Below the pieces are notes generated by a model. The model did not search any database and was not told where the DNA came from. It saw only the letters and a program-made list of their open reading frames with translations. A stretch of DNA of 64,000 nucleotides from positions 8,186,846 to 8,250,845 of the forward strand of contig NC_088779.1 in the NCBI RefSeq assembly GCF_954871325.1, read 5' to 3'. Numbering within the stretch: the stretch's first letter is position 1; every line of letters begins with the position of its first letter. This document shows positions 12,641-46,300 of this stretch, piece after piece. Both the position numbers and the translations under genes were made by a program. The DNA comes from Gordionus sp. m RMFG-2023. Its lineage: Eukaryota; Nematomorpha; Gordioida; Chordodea; Parachordodidae.

Positions 12641-15612
12641 AATCTCTTTTATATAAAATTGTGAGAATATTTTTCTAAGTCAGTTATCTTCATGAGATAT
12701 TCATTAATAGTGTGTTGTTGATCATCCTTATAGATTCTGATAGTACCATTTATATTATTTATCGAGGTAACGGCGAGTCGATGTTTAAATAAATTATTTC
12801 TTGATGTATCAATTCATATAATATCCTTTATATGCATATGGAATTGGTCAGTTTATTTTAAAAAAATAAAGATACATTTTTCTCAGTTATAAATGAGTTC
12901 TAAATTTTTTTAATGTATACCCAATGCATTATCAAATAATTCTAGAGAATTCTCTTTACTATTTACGTTCACGTATATTTCACATATTTTGGTCAGGAAC
13001 GTGAAGCATTACAATTTCGATTTATGTGAATAAATAGCTTATGTTCTGTTTGTAAAGAATAATTTAATTAACAATAAAATCTTAAGTAGATCAATGTGGT
13101 TTCTTAGATACTACTAAATTGAATAGTTGTTAAATATGATTGGAATATATCTTGTAGAGAATCTCAATTAAATTTGGAAATTGCATATCAAATCAATTTC
13201 GAAATTTATATACTATTATATTTAATGATGAATTTTATGTGGACTCGTTAACTCTAACAGCTTCCAAATTATCATATATTTGATGCATGATCGTAGCCAG
13301 GTTGGGGGGGGGGCAAACACCCTCTCTCTTCCGAAACTGCATACATTATTACTATAAATTTAACGACCATAAGTTAAAATAAAAAGTGTAAGCCCATAAT
13401 TATTTTTATAAAATTCAAATATAGCCAAAGGCATAAATAAGTAGACCCAAAAACCTTCATAAAAATATAGTGCCTTCCCCCCCTTACAAAATCTTGGCTA
13501 CGTTTTGATGTTAATGTCTTATTGCGATAAATCTTTGCAATAAGACCTGTTAATTGCATATCTGAAATATATTTTTTAAATATAAAAGGCAAAAGATATA
13601 ATAGTATGGGTTTACCCTTTCCACATACAAAGTTTAAAATGTTTGATCATATGCCTTTGCTGTAAATTTATTATAATGTTTTACGGTAATATTATATTGA
13701 ATTGACTTCTCTATGGAATCGTTAGAATATAGATTATGATGATTGCTTTAAAAAAGTTTCTGATAATTGGGGTAACTGAATAGAATCTGAATGTGACGGA
13801 CTGCGAAGGAGAAATTTGCCTCTGTGCAATATAATTGGGGATAGGCTAGTATGGAGTAAATATATTTGGTGTGTAGTGAATTGGAGTTGGCTATAAATTC
13901 TAATGTGTCTCAGGTTATATTCTCTAATGTACACGTTATCGTTAATAATTTCTTCCCATGATCTAAAATAAAATATTTCCGGAGAGAATTGTCCAACATG
14001 TCAAAAGAGCCGTTAATTTTAAAATATCTAAATCTCTGGGTTAACTGGTATAGATTTTTCATTTTCTTATGCAATAATTGAGTTTCCAACTTAGAAGACG
14101 GTGTTTGAATTTCATCAAATCATTAATACCTCTGTTTACTAGGGGAACAATATCTTATATTATTGTGCATGTTTTATAATTAGAGATATGGAACTTTGAC
14201 TATATTATATAGTGAATAATTTTTTGAAACTAGATAAATAAATAGTGATCTCTGAATATTAGGATTTAGGTCCTTATATTCAGCTAATGTTGTATTAATT
14301 ATTCTAACTAAAAATTAAAAACTCATACAATTAATTCTTTACTTATAGGTAAAGTTATAAAAGTACTGTACATGTAAAATAAATCAAAAATATTGAAATT
14401 TAAATCAATAAAAGTGATAAGAAAAGTTTAAATTAACTTATCCAGACATTTAAAGCGAAATGGTTAATCATTAAAATCATAAAGATGTTACAAATAATTT
14501 GAAAAGTGGAATTAGTATAAACATCTAATAATATGACACAAATGATTATAATGCCGATCTAAAAATAAGGTGAAAAAAAAAATATCATGTAAGAATATAT
14601 TATTTCTTACGAGTTAAAAGACTAGCAAGTTGAAAATTTCTTTCAATGTCCATATAAATTCAGATATCTTAATAATTAGGCAATAATCACAACAGAAGGG
14701 CCAATATTCTTACAAATATCTCATAATATTGAATGCCGAGTTTAAGAAAATTTTGTTTGGCTGGTATGAATAAATTTTTATTCGTATTTGACTTCCTAGC
14801 AATGTTGATTAGATTTTGTTTTTTATAAGTCGCATGTAAAGCACCTCTTGTGAAGATATGGAGATTATAATACTTTCCATCATAAATAAATAAAATAATC
14901 CATATCATATCATATTTACGTAAATAATCATTACATTATAGCTGAATGTCGTCGAAACTCATCATCATTGTAAAAATGAATATTTACTAATAAAGATATT
15001 TAACATGATTAAATGAAATACAATGATAATTATTATTCAAATACTACGAAAACTTCATTGTAAATTTAAATTAATAGTCACTTTATATGATATATGATAA
15101 TGTAGTAATATCTATTAAATAAAATAAATTTATATTATCTTGAATGTTAAATCCTATCAGAATCCCTTTTAATAATTTTTTTGATGGGTTAAAAAATTAT
15201 CCATTATACCAGCTCTGGGTATAGATAGTTCCGAATATGAAACATTAAGAACTGGTTAAAATATAAAACTAGGACCTTTTATATTTTTATTTAGGAACCT
15301 GAACCATCTTTAACAATATTGGCACCTAATATTTTTTTTAAGTCTAGGTTTCAAAGAATGTATATTTTTTTCATTTTAAAAAGTTTGCTTGATTTCATAT
15401 TTTGCACTCATATAAATGAATCATTAAAATATATCGTCACAAAAAAAGGTAGATTACACAATAGAAAAAATATTAATAAACAAACCAAATTTACATTTAA
15501 AATAAATAATATATATAAATAATCTTTTTATACTTTAAATAATATAATATAATTCTAAATAATTAAAAAATTATTTTGAGATTTGCAAATGATTATTTTG
15601 CCTTTTTCGTAA
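12641..15612. other. Intergenic DNA downstream of gene A
   Basis: No gene is seen. The stretch holds the short inverted-repeat element at 13286-13505 and otherwise AT-rich sequence. Gene A ends at 15613 on the minus strand, so its 3' UTR should lie just below that position. I saw no clear AATAAA signal on the minus strand in the first 70 bases after the stop. Confidence 0.4.
13286..13505. repeat. Short inverted-repeat element, CGTAGCCA ends
   Basis: The left end reads CGTAGCCAGGTTGGGGGG and the right end, reversed, reads CGTAGCCAAGATTTTGTAAG followed by a G run. That gives imperfect terminal inverted repeats enclosing about 180 bp. The layout resembles small MITEs. No target duplication could be assigned. 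Confidence 0.45.
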
Positions 15613-34959
<19,347 letters not shown>

Positions 34960-34995
34960 CTTTTTTATTCATCGTTTGTAGGCATTTTATTTTGG

Positions 34996-37900
34996 TAAAT
35001 ATAATATAATATAAATATATTGTAGCTAAATATTTCAATGCAGATTTTTTTTGGTAAGAAACATGGGAAAGAAATTCATATTTTATTTTAAAAATCGTAA
35101 ATATGTAAATATAATATCTGGGTCTGTTTAGTGTTGCAAAATCGCTCCATTTGAGCCGATTTTTAAAAATGGCTAACTAAGTATTTTATCCAGAAAAATA
35201 TTACGCAAACCTGAAGATTTTGCTTATAGATGGCACAAAGCTTTGAACACCTATTCGAAATCTGGCAATATTTTTCTGGATTAAATATTGAGTTTAGCCG
35301 TTTTTAATTAATCAGCTCAAATGGAGCGATTTTGAACACGAGGTCTGTTTACTATTTTTAGATTAGGACTCTTTAAGATTCGATTTCATACTAAAGAGTG
35401 TAGAACCAAAAATTTTACTTTTTTTTTAAAAAAAAATAGTTAATTATTTAAGAATTTATATTTATTTCCATTATTTTTATTTGTAAAGGGCTATATAGAA
35501 GGCAACGTGCGTAAACCCCAAATTGACATTAAATATTATTTTTTTTATATTTAAAATAAATAAATTTATAACTCAAAGGTATAAAAAAAAAATTTTTTTT
35601 AGTTTTAACCTTCATTTAAAGTGATTAAATAATATAAAATAATTAAATCAAATTTAAAAAAAAAAAAAATTCAATATCTTTAATTAAAAAGATATAATAA
35701 AAATTAATTTTCTATAAAAAAAATAGATTGTATTGCTTTAAAATATCCCTAATTTGTATAAAGGAAAGGGGGATGGGGGGGGGGGGGGGTGTTGAGTTAA
35801 TTTACCTTGGAAAAATATAATTAGGAGACCTGGGGAAGGGGTTCGCGGGAATCAATTTTGTTATATTTGAAGGGTTATAAGTAGGCTTATTTCACTTTTA
35901 TCACCGTATTATTCCCTAAGTAGTATTGCAAATGGCTGCCATTAACGCGACTATAATATCAGCTTATTAAAAATAAAATATTATTACAATATTTAAAAAA
36001 ACAATTCTCATATCTAAAGGACTAAAACGCTGCGAAAAAAAAGTAGCTAGAAAGGTCTTTTATTTGTAAAAAGTTTGTTATCTTTTATTGAAAATTTAAT
36101 CAATCTATCGTAAAATTGTGCTTTTCTTGGAATAATTACCTTTAAATTAATTATCATTATGGTCAATTAGAAATTTATTTGAAAGAGAATATATTTAACT
36201 CCCTTTTAAGGCTGAATTATGTGGAATCTGATATTATTTAGCAGCTTATCAATTTTTAAAATCTGTTTATGAGATCAATTTTTCCTTTATTAATTTGAAT
36301 TCTATTCATGATAATAAACTAAAAATTATTGATTTTAATAAAGAAAAATAGATTTCATTCAAAGATTTTAAAATCGCTCAGCTGTTAAATCAAGTCAGAT
36401 CGGACCTCACTATGAACCAGTCATGTAATTTGGTAATTTCAGCATCCTATTTTATGATAGCTTAAAAAATTATTTAATTCAATTTCTTTTGATAAAGTAT
36501 AACAATAATAATTATTTAAAAAATTTGCTATATTTATTACCATCATTTTTAGGCGAATAAATAAGTGAATCCCTTTGATTTGGGAAGAAGAAAAAAATAC
36601 TAAGTAAGAACTATGATATGAACATACACTCCTATATAATTATTTTAGCAATATGGTATACTGTCGAATTTCAAAGAATATCAATTATATTTTTGTGTGT
36701 ATATATTGCAGAGAATATTGTACATTTTTTAAAAAAAGTTTAAACCTTAAATTGCTTGCAATTTATACCATCGACCCATTTTTATAGTTTTCGAAAGAAA
36801 AGGATAATTAATTTAAATTATTAATTTCAAATAAATTTTCAATAATTTTTAGGCAAATTTTTGGTTATTCTAAGAAAAATTAGAAAAAGTAAAATTTGGA
36901 AGAATGAAATTTTAATTATTTTATGACAATAATTTTTTATTTTTTTAAATAATATTTATAACAAAATTAATTAAATGTAAATAAGTTATGTTAATTAAAT
37001 TACTAATAATATAATTTATTGATAATATTTTCCCCAATTGTGGAAGTTGAGACATAAAAAATATTCAATGTTTTGAAATCAAAAATTTAATGTTTGATAA
37101 ATGAATACTGCTTCCTTAATTACTTTAAATCTACTCGCCGTTCAGCCCAGAGGGAGCTGTTTTCAACATAGGCTGGCATGAGTGGGCTGGCTAAATAGCT
37201 GCTCATAGCAAACCTCATTTTGGCAGACATAATATGTTATAAACCTCTTTAACAGATAATGGCCATCAAACTTCGTACTAATGTAACCATAAAAGTCGGC
37301 ACCCACGGGCTTTCGAAACTGGGGCCCGCTGGCTTAATAACTTGTGCAAAATATTTTTACAAACTGTAGGGCGTGCTGGCTGAATAACTTGTGCAAAATA
37401 TTTTTACAAACTAGTGGGTCGGTCCTCAAGTTTGCTATTTTTAAAAATAGAATTAGGCAAATTGATGTCTTTTTTCCTTTATAAAAAATTATAATGGATC
37501 AGGCAGGGCAATTTTATTATATTATTTTTGGGCCAGACTGGGTAAATAAAATTTACAGGCCAGGTCGAATAACTCTATCCTAAATTTCCCGCTTTCTGAT
37601 TGTCCCTGGACGGATTCTAATAGCCATCATACATATAACTTTATATAATTTATTTTTGGTATCATATTTAATTTTTTAAAATAATTATTCCTCATTTTAT
37701 AAGGTTAAATGTAAGATATTTATGAAAGTTATTTTTATTTAAATTTATTTAAAAAAAAAAAGATTTGATGACGGGAATGAGCTTAGCAAAATAATTTAAA
37801 AATAATGATTTGTTCGAGAGAAAAAAAGAAACAACCTGGGGTAATAATAAAATAATTGCTTAATTATTTATTAACTCTTGAAGATGATGGACGAAAAGAC

Positions 37901-40200
37901 CTAACGTTCATTTTTAACAAAAAACCGTTAAAACAAAAACTAGGTGGACATGATATTTCAGCCCGATTTTATAAAGTATATATTATAATCAACATATCAG
38001 CCTAATTTTATTGAAATTTATTCGGTAATTTTTATAAAAAATTATTTGCATTTTGTTGAGTTTTCACTTCCGAAATACCCTGAATCTGTTTAAAGGTATA
38101 TTATCATTGTACAAACACAATAATTATTCAAATGTCACAAAAAAAGATACATAAGATATTAATAAAAAGTTTTACCAATATTTGTGATTTGACATCATAT
38201 TTTTTATTATCGTATATCTATTATATTTTTGAAAATAAGTCAATAAATTGGATAGTGCAAGGCAAAAAAGGCTCCCTAAGCTCCAATCATCCTTAAAGTA
38301 ATAAGAGACATGATAGTTATAATAGAGAACGAATAAAAATAAGATTTACCCGAAAGATGACTAAAAATAAATATAAAAAGAGAAAAACCTAATTTTAAAA
38401 TGATAAAGAATATACTTTTAATTTCAAATAACATTCATGCTCTTAACTTCAATAACTTTCTAGGATCCTAGATGTAAAAAGAAATTCAAATGGAAATTAT
38501 TTAGATATTATTATGTTGTTTCCTTTTTGAGAACACAAATAACCATTGTAATAATTTTTATATATAATAATAAAATAAAAATACATAGCAACCCTGAAAA
38601 TGACGATAAGAATCAGCCAACAATGTAATGTCCATATGTTATTTCCGTTTAAATAGAATCTATTTGATCCAAATAAGAGTTTATGAAAAAAAGTAAATTC
38701 TTTATTGAAAATATAAATAGTAACAAGATTTGGTAATGTTATACAAGAACAGTCATAGGCGTTCCAAGATTCTAATAGGGAAAGATCTTGGTTCATGAAT
38801 TTTATTGGAAGTGTTGCCAGCTTGAAGGCATTTGGCAGGATTTTATTTTAAAAAATATAATTTTACGCCTATAAAAAGTCTCAAAAATTTATTATAGTTA
38901 TTATTTTAAAAAACTAACTTGCTTAAAAAAATATTGTTTATAATGATATATTAAACTCATTTTTTGAGGAGAGGGAAATATTTGCTTAGGTTCAGGAAAC
39001 CCCCACCCCCCTAGATATTCCAATAGGTGAGCCCATAGGAATAAAATTAAATCGATAATCCCAATTCCTAAATAAGTCTCAAAACAAAATCTTCCTTGAA
39101 AAAAGACCTTTAGTCGGACCTTAATCTATTAATAGTTATTTATTATACACTTAGATTTCGGAGGGATTAAAAATATTTATAAGACTGATTTAAGGGCAAA
39201 TCAGGTATGTTGCCAACATTGCTATATGTAAATATAATATAGACTCATGATCAAATGTATAATCATAAAAAAAAATTTACATGCTTTAGTTTTAAAAAAA
39301 ATTGCCTATGATATCAACATTAAAGACTAATAGGTAATGTATCTACTTAAATATCTTAAACTTAACTATTAATTTAGTAATATTGTGCCTAAATAATTTC
39401 TCTGATATTTATTTTTCATTTTTTATAAAATATAAAATTCCCTTTAATACGAGGGTAGGCATTTAAAAATATAATACAAATGAATAAATGTGGTGAACCT
39501 ATTTGTATTCGATTCTAATGGTTGCATAGAAGAGATTAATTATATCATTTGTCCCGAACCAATGGTTCGGGTAACTATTTTAAGGCGCCCTTGCTCGCAA
39601 TTACTCTCTTTTACAAATATTTTTAGATATATTATTTACCATGTTGTTTGTTATAACTTGCACATATTTTATAACATGTTATATAACAAACACTACCTTA
39701 AACTCTCGGTTCTATTTTACTGATCTATAAACGAACGATCACAGTGAAGTAAGTGAACGCTCATTTTTATCATAATTTCTCAAAAAAAAATAAGAAGTCC
39801 AAAAATAAATTTCGCTTTTTTTATATTTAAAACCTTCCATAAAACATGATTTCTTGTTACTCTTATGGTTAGATCCTAAATTGGATCTTAAATAAAAATT
39901 TAAATCACACCTTTAGTGACAACTTGTCATACTTTTTGTGATAATTCAATTAAGTTAATTACAGGTTAATTTTAAATCTAACTTTATTTTTATTCGAAAA
40001 ATTAAATAATTGTATAAAAAAAAATTTTTTATAAAAAAACACATATAATAAAATATACAATTTAGAGTATTCATAAAAAAAAATTTAGAAAAAGTTTTCC
40101 AAAAAATTTGAGATCCAACTTTTAGCTTTGAATAACCGCCACTCTAATTAAAAATGTTTTAATTTGGATAAATTCTGGCAAAATTAAGGAATTTTCCTTT
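34996..40200. other. Intergenic DNA between gene A and gene B
   Basis: It contains the upstream region of gene A (promoter not recognisable), the MITE at 35130-35342, a long G run at 35774-35789, and a GC-rich repeat island about 37130-37610 with a short tandem copy (about 47 bp, TTGTGCAAAATATTTTTACA at about 37342 and 37389). Plus-strand frame 39490-39723 and minus-strand frame 38497-38796 have no recognisable domain. No gene is supported. Confidence 0.45.
35130..35342. mobile_element. hAT MITE copy 1, palindromic, 213 bp
   Basis: The ends AGTGTTGCAAAATCGCTCC and, reversed, CTCGTGTTCAAAATCGCTCC are inverted repeats. An exact 8-bp direct repeat GTCTGTTT flanks it (35122-35129 and 35343-35350). 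The interior is also near-palindromic. Related copies lie at 57852-58071 and about 60915-61105. Confidence 0.85.
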
Positions 40201-40321
40201 TTAGTATAATGTTTCTTGAGCCATTGAACAATTGGGATCTCTCCGGATCAAAAATTTCCTGAATTCATCAAACAAGAATATGAATAACGCGAAAGGAATA
40301 GACGGCAGCAACCACCAAAAT
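40201..40321 (-). CDS. Gene B exon 22: TM10 and C-terminus
   Basis: It encodes [20 protein letters not shown] and ends CSMAQETLY then TAA. The GGW..KETYY tail of gene A is replaced by NCSM..ETLY, so the C-terminal Tyr pair is altered. Length (121) and phase equal gene A exon 20. Confidence 0.85.
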
Positions 40322-43300
40322 CTTTTAGATTTTATTTATATATTTTAAAATATAATAATGTAAAAATAAAATATTTTAATGAATTTCTTAAAGCTAATAA
40401 ACAGTACTACTTGTCTTATTTGAGAATAAATGAGTAATGTAAATGATATACACAAACACATAATGACAAGTTTTATAAAGAATATGGCCCGCCTCAAATT
40501 GAATAATAAATAGCGAATTTTTTCTGCCGACTCAAAAATATGATATTATATAAGCCTAAAAATTAAATAAATTTATATGCGAATTTCGTTCAACTTTTAC
40601 CCTGCATTCACAAATATCGCGAGAATGCGGTGAAATATAAAAAAAATATTCAGTATTTTTCTAAAGCTTAACCGCTAATTCGCGCTAACTGTGAATGCAG
40701 GTTTAGGCTGATTGATTTAATATAATTTTTTGAGACTAATGGAGATATATATTTTTAAACTAACAAAAAATTTATAATATATTTTTTATACTTGAGGGGA
40801 TAAAATCCTAAAATATAGTTGATTCCAGGTGTATATATCAGGAAAATGGCCAAAATAACTTCTAATAAAATGACTGCGTTCAATAGCCTATTTCTGTATA
40901 GATTCAAAAATAATCATATATTTTCATATTACAGTCAATTCTATCAACCAATGCGCGTTTTGCTAAATTCAAATCGCGTAATATCTTAAAAAATTATCTG
41001 AGATTTATAGGATATATTCTGCACATACTGGCATACATTTTCGGAAAATTTGGATAATTTAAATTTGTAAAAAGCGCTAAATAAATTATTTAAAGTTGGT
41101 CATTTTATTATTTTGTGTAGAATATCTTTACATGTTCTTAAATCTCAGATAATTTGATCATGAAATGAACCTAATTTATATATTGGAAATTAGTCAATAT
41201 GTGAATTGACTGATTAGGTGATTTGATTTATTAAGAAACACAATTTTTCATAAGAATATTTTTTGGTTGAGAAACATTCATAAAATTTGATAGGTTATCC
41301 AGCTTAAGTACATTGAGGGTTTTTATCATTTTTTAAAAAAAATTGTTCCTTTATAACAATCCTCTATATAACAATTCTATGTATAATTTAAATAAGGTTT
41401 TAAAAAAAATTGTTTTCCTCCATTACTTTATACCTTTTTTTGGATGTGAGCTTGAACATAGATTTTATCCTGTTGCGGCAAATCAGGACGTTCATCACTT
41501 GGGTTATGACTATAGATAAAAAGAAGCCGCTGTAACAGGCATACTCTAAATTTTTGCGATCTAGGTAGGTCTATATAATTATTGCAATTAATTTTATATC
41601 AAAATTGAACAAATTTTTTAGAAAGTTTAATAAAATTAAAAGATTTGTTCAAATCCAACTTTCAAAATTAAAAATATATTTTGAACAGAAGCTTCGGGGA
41701 TTAAAAGTGTAAAATATAATCTGAGAGATAAAATGATCGAACAATATGGTTCCTTGTTATATATAACCAAATTAACCTTATCCCCCTCCCCAAACCATCT
41801 TTCCTGCTTTTTAGTATATAGATATAATAACATATTTTTGAATATTGATACCCATTCTTGTCCATATGAATCCATTAAATCATTGATAGCGAAAGAATTC
41901 CAATAAAGACGATTGCCTAAAAGGGTTTTTGGCCTAAAGCCATTTTCGGCCATTATGATAAAATATACCAGAAATCCCGCGAAGGCTTGTACGATTCCCA
42001 GAAATAAACATGACTTTTTAAATAATCTTTGATTTTTTTCGAAATGTTTAAGGATTGTGATATAAAGTAATATTGAGGAAAATCAAATGATGAGGGGTCT
42101 CGATGAAGGAAAACGAAGAAAGAAAATAAATTATATTAAATTTTGCACTTTCTCTATTAGCCTATTCACAGGAGATATCAGCCAATTAAAAAAATTATAT
42201 AACGGAGAATAGGTTGGGCAAGAATTTGAATACCCAACCTGGCTGGGAAAACTGCACAAAACATTATAAACAGACCGAGCCTAGCAGATTTCTAATCCAT
42301 AGCCGTGTAATTGATATATAAAGGCTTTCAAGTTCCATTAAAAGGACCGTGATTAAGGATGGAGGTATTTGAAAGATATATTCTTTTCCTCAAAACTTTA
42401 TAAATTTATAGCTAAAATTATTAAATTTTACTAATTTCTAGAATTTTAAAAAATTACTCGAAAAAGATTAAGGCCACTATTTTATTTTTACACTAAAAAT
42501 AGCATATTTCTCTTTTTTCGTTAAATTTAAGAAAGTTTATTAATTATATTTTTGATATTTAGGTCACAACCAAAATATAAAATGTCAGCAAATTTCTCCT
42601 CTAGTCCTTTGTCCTCATTTTTCTTTAACTCATTAATTTTTTATAATATTGATTATTTTTTTGTTTCTAGTTATTTATCTATTCATTTTTTTAATATTTC
42701 TGCTTACGAATTTTATTTCTTACCTTTCCAATCCTTTTGAGACTTCTCTTCCTATTCTTATACTTCAAAAATATTTGAATTAACTTTATATTGGCCAATT
42801 TGTCGGAATATATATCGCGTGGTCTTCGCTTCATAACGTTACCCTCCGCCTTTTCATTGAATAGAGCTATTGATGGCAGCTATCTCACAAATAATTTATT
42901 TACTATAATCGATGAATTTTTAAGTTGACGTTAAAATAAAATTGCTATTACTGAATTTATAATACATTCTTTATTTCCCATAAACTAAATAAAGGGATAA
43001 TATTTATGGTGGCTGGAACTAATAGTTTTCGTGATCCAAGTATTCGGCATAATTGGGTAAAATAAAAGGGCGCATGACTATCAATAATTTCATAGGTCCG
43101 AAGCGAACTAGTTAGTTGACGTGAAATGGCTAGGATTAGCTTACATATATTAGTCGAAATTTATGTAAAATGATACTCAGAGATCTTCAATGGGTATTAT
43201 TTTAAAGACCTACCCGAATTTTACGACAACTCTGGGCGGGTTTCGGACCAGCAGATTATCGATGAAAGTATATTTCCCTATATTTTACCAACTTATAACC

Positions 43301-46300
43301 GATATTTTATGAAATATTATTTTAACTAGATCAGTGCCCAAATCGATGCAAAGCATGGTTACGATTCCCAGTGGCATTGGAATATTGAGAATTATGTAAA
43401 CGAGAAATGGCAACATTTCGCTCATATTGGAAATCAGCATGTAGGACACCGACTTTTTCAGGTTGTCATAAAAGATCCGACCTTAAATTTAAGAGCAGAT
43501 TATTGGAAATTTAAATATAGAATATATTATAATTTATTTTTCTATAGTTTATTTTCTTATTTCTTTTACTTTTTTTTATAAAATTCATATTTAAAAAAAA
43601 TAATTATTTTGAAAATAAATTTTATTAATTTAATAACAATAAAATATGTAACCTTCTTCTATCATATCAATTATGTCGCTAAAGTTGTCCTGATTTAAGG
43701 TAATATCGGCAGATTCTTTGGCAACTTCATTGGCAGAATCCAATGCTACTCCTTTAATAATACGTAATTCGTTTTTATTGGAATATTTTTAGATAATTTA
43801 AACTTTAAAAGCGTGAATATGGCTTATTAAGTTATAATTTTATGTTGCTAATAGGGCAGGGTACGAAACTCAAAAGTTGTTTCATAATTTAAGGTAAAAA
43901 ATATAATAAATAATAGCATATTAAACTTTGGAGAATTTCTGTAATAATTTCTCAGATGTTGAAATAATTTAATAAAATAAAACCTATATCGCATCGTTTG
44001 AGGGCAACGCAATCAGGAGTATTCCTGCCCGTCACTGCTATGACATCTCCAAGCCGCTGAAAGGATTCTATGAGCCTGAGTTTATCGTGGCTCTCGCTTA
44101 TACTCGTGCTATTTGCGTTATTGCAAAACAAAATTTGAAAATTAGTTCCATTACCAGTGGCGTCTATCATTTGGTTCATACTATTTTGAGTGTTTAACGT
44201 GTTTAGAGTGTTTGTGCTGTAGTAATTGTAGAGGAAAGAAGAGATAGTATTGTCGATTTCGCTAAACGTCATGTTTCTCAGACTGTCACAATCTATTATG
44301 TGACAGTTGGCCTCACTATTATTATTTTTTTATAATTCAGTGTTATCCCGATTTAAATTCATATAATAAATATATTATGCTCATTATATATATAGCCATT
44401 AGATAAATGTTAAAATAAAAAAAGTATATCTAAAAAAAAGACAAATGTCTCGTGGCCGAAGTTTTCTAGGGTTGATGTGACAACAGAAACGAATTCTCTG
44501 AATTTGTTTATATTTTTTTTATAATGGTCATCGAAAGAAAGATTTCGTGGGTGTTAGATTTCGCAAATATGTTTATACAAGGTTAATCCCAGCACCCCTT
44601 TTTCATGGAATTAAAATTAACTATCTGTCTTCTTACCACTTAATTAAAGTATTGGAATCTAAGGGCTCGAGGGCGCATGGTATGTTGGCTATTTTTTTAT
44701 TTCAACATATAGCTGATGCATATATATTGTAAAGAGTATTTAAACACATCGAAACAAATATATTTTAAAAAATAATCAAAACTCTTTTTTTTTGATTTAG
44801 CGCACGTTGAATATGCTAGGTGGGAAGGGTATTAAGATTTCGCAGTGAATTAAAAAATTTATTTCGATATAAAAAAATTAAGTTTGCACGTAATTGTTTC
44901 TTTACCTCGGATCTATTTTATCAGCCGTGACATTCATTTTTTCGGCGATGTCTTCTATAGTTTCACAATTTTCGTCAAATATTCCGTATCTTTTAGCTAT
45001 CGCTTTAGCCATATCCTTGTTTTGCGATGTCAACATGACCACCTATTCATAAATGTATAGATAATATTGCCTTATTGGATAAATAAATTAAATACCAAAA
45101 TAAAAGGCTATAATGATATATAAATAACATGAATAGTAAAATTTTTAAAAATCGTAGATGCGTATTTCTTGAAATGTTTTGTTAAAACCTTGATTCCGGC
45201 GTTCTTGCACTTTTGCACCAATGCTTTAGTTGTATTCACATGACACTTCGCTAATGAGGTGAGGCCGATCATACCAACTAATCGAAACTCCATCTCGTCA
45301 AAAAGATATGATTCTCTGTTATTATTAAATCCGCCATCTTGTTCACTGTGATTTAAATTTGAAAAATAAATTTTTATTGAGTTATATTTAAAAAGTATTC
45401 ATGGACCACATTAATAATTATTTATGGTTAGACATAGAATAATCATCAAATTTTAAGATTATATTTTCAATTAAATAAATGAAAAAAAATTTCTGATATA
45501 ATTATAGTTAAATTGATGGTATTGGAGATTTTATTGTAATTATAAACATAAAAACGAATCGAAATACAAATTTTCTAATCGAATGGCTAAGGATATTATA
45601 TTTTTAATTAAACCGCTCACTGTCATCATTTTTCGAGATATCGCTGCAAAGTGTTCGGCCATCGCTGCTCTCGTATTGCAAACTATTCAACGAAGCTTGT
45701 CCAAAATGCATCAAAAAATCAAAATTTTGTGGGAAACTTTTATGGCTTAAACGAGCTTCGGCGTAGGCTATCACGTGTTTGCCGTCCATTTTGTCTTCAC
45801 TGCCACTATGGTTTATTTTTTTGATAAAAATTTATTTAGCCTATCTCTTAACAATGTATTAAGTAAAAATTTGCTTATCCTATAACAATAATTGTGAACA
45901 GAACATCTATAAATAAACTACCATTGCCAATAACAAAATCTTTAGTTTATAGTATATTACGTTTTAATTCTCCTACTAAAATATATTATTAATGCGAAGT
46001 CAAAAAATTATTCAAATATATTATTTTATAAAATAGGAAAACCTTTTTTCATACTCCTCATTAAGACCCATCATTTTGGTGTAGGCCTCGTAATAGAGTT
46101 TCCTCAGTCCATCGGTCAATTCAGTATCTCTTCCATCTATGCACACGGTGGAGCACCGTTGAATTACGAATAAGGGGTTGCCCTTAATGAAAGCGTAATA
46201 TCTCCAATTCGCGCTGTTTTCGTTGCTATGGTGATGATTCGTGTTTTCGTATAGGTGTATAGTCATCTTAATTTTTTTAATGTTTTTATTTATTTTCGTA

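Noticed and set aside
34970-34990. ATG starting MPTNDE as the gene A start codon
   Set aside because: It stops after six codons and is not in frame with the Lys-rich N-terminal exon. No donor links it.
38497-38796. 99-codon minus-strand frame as a small membrane protein gene
   Set aside because: Composition is dominated by Ile, Phe, Tyr and Asn, as chance frames are here. No splice context or homology is recognisable.
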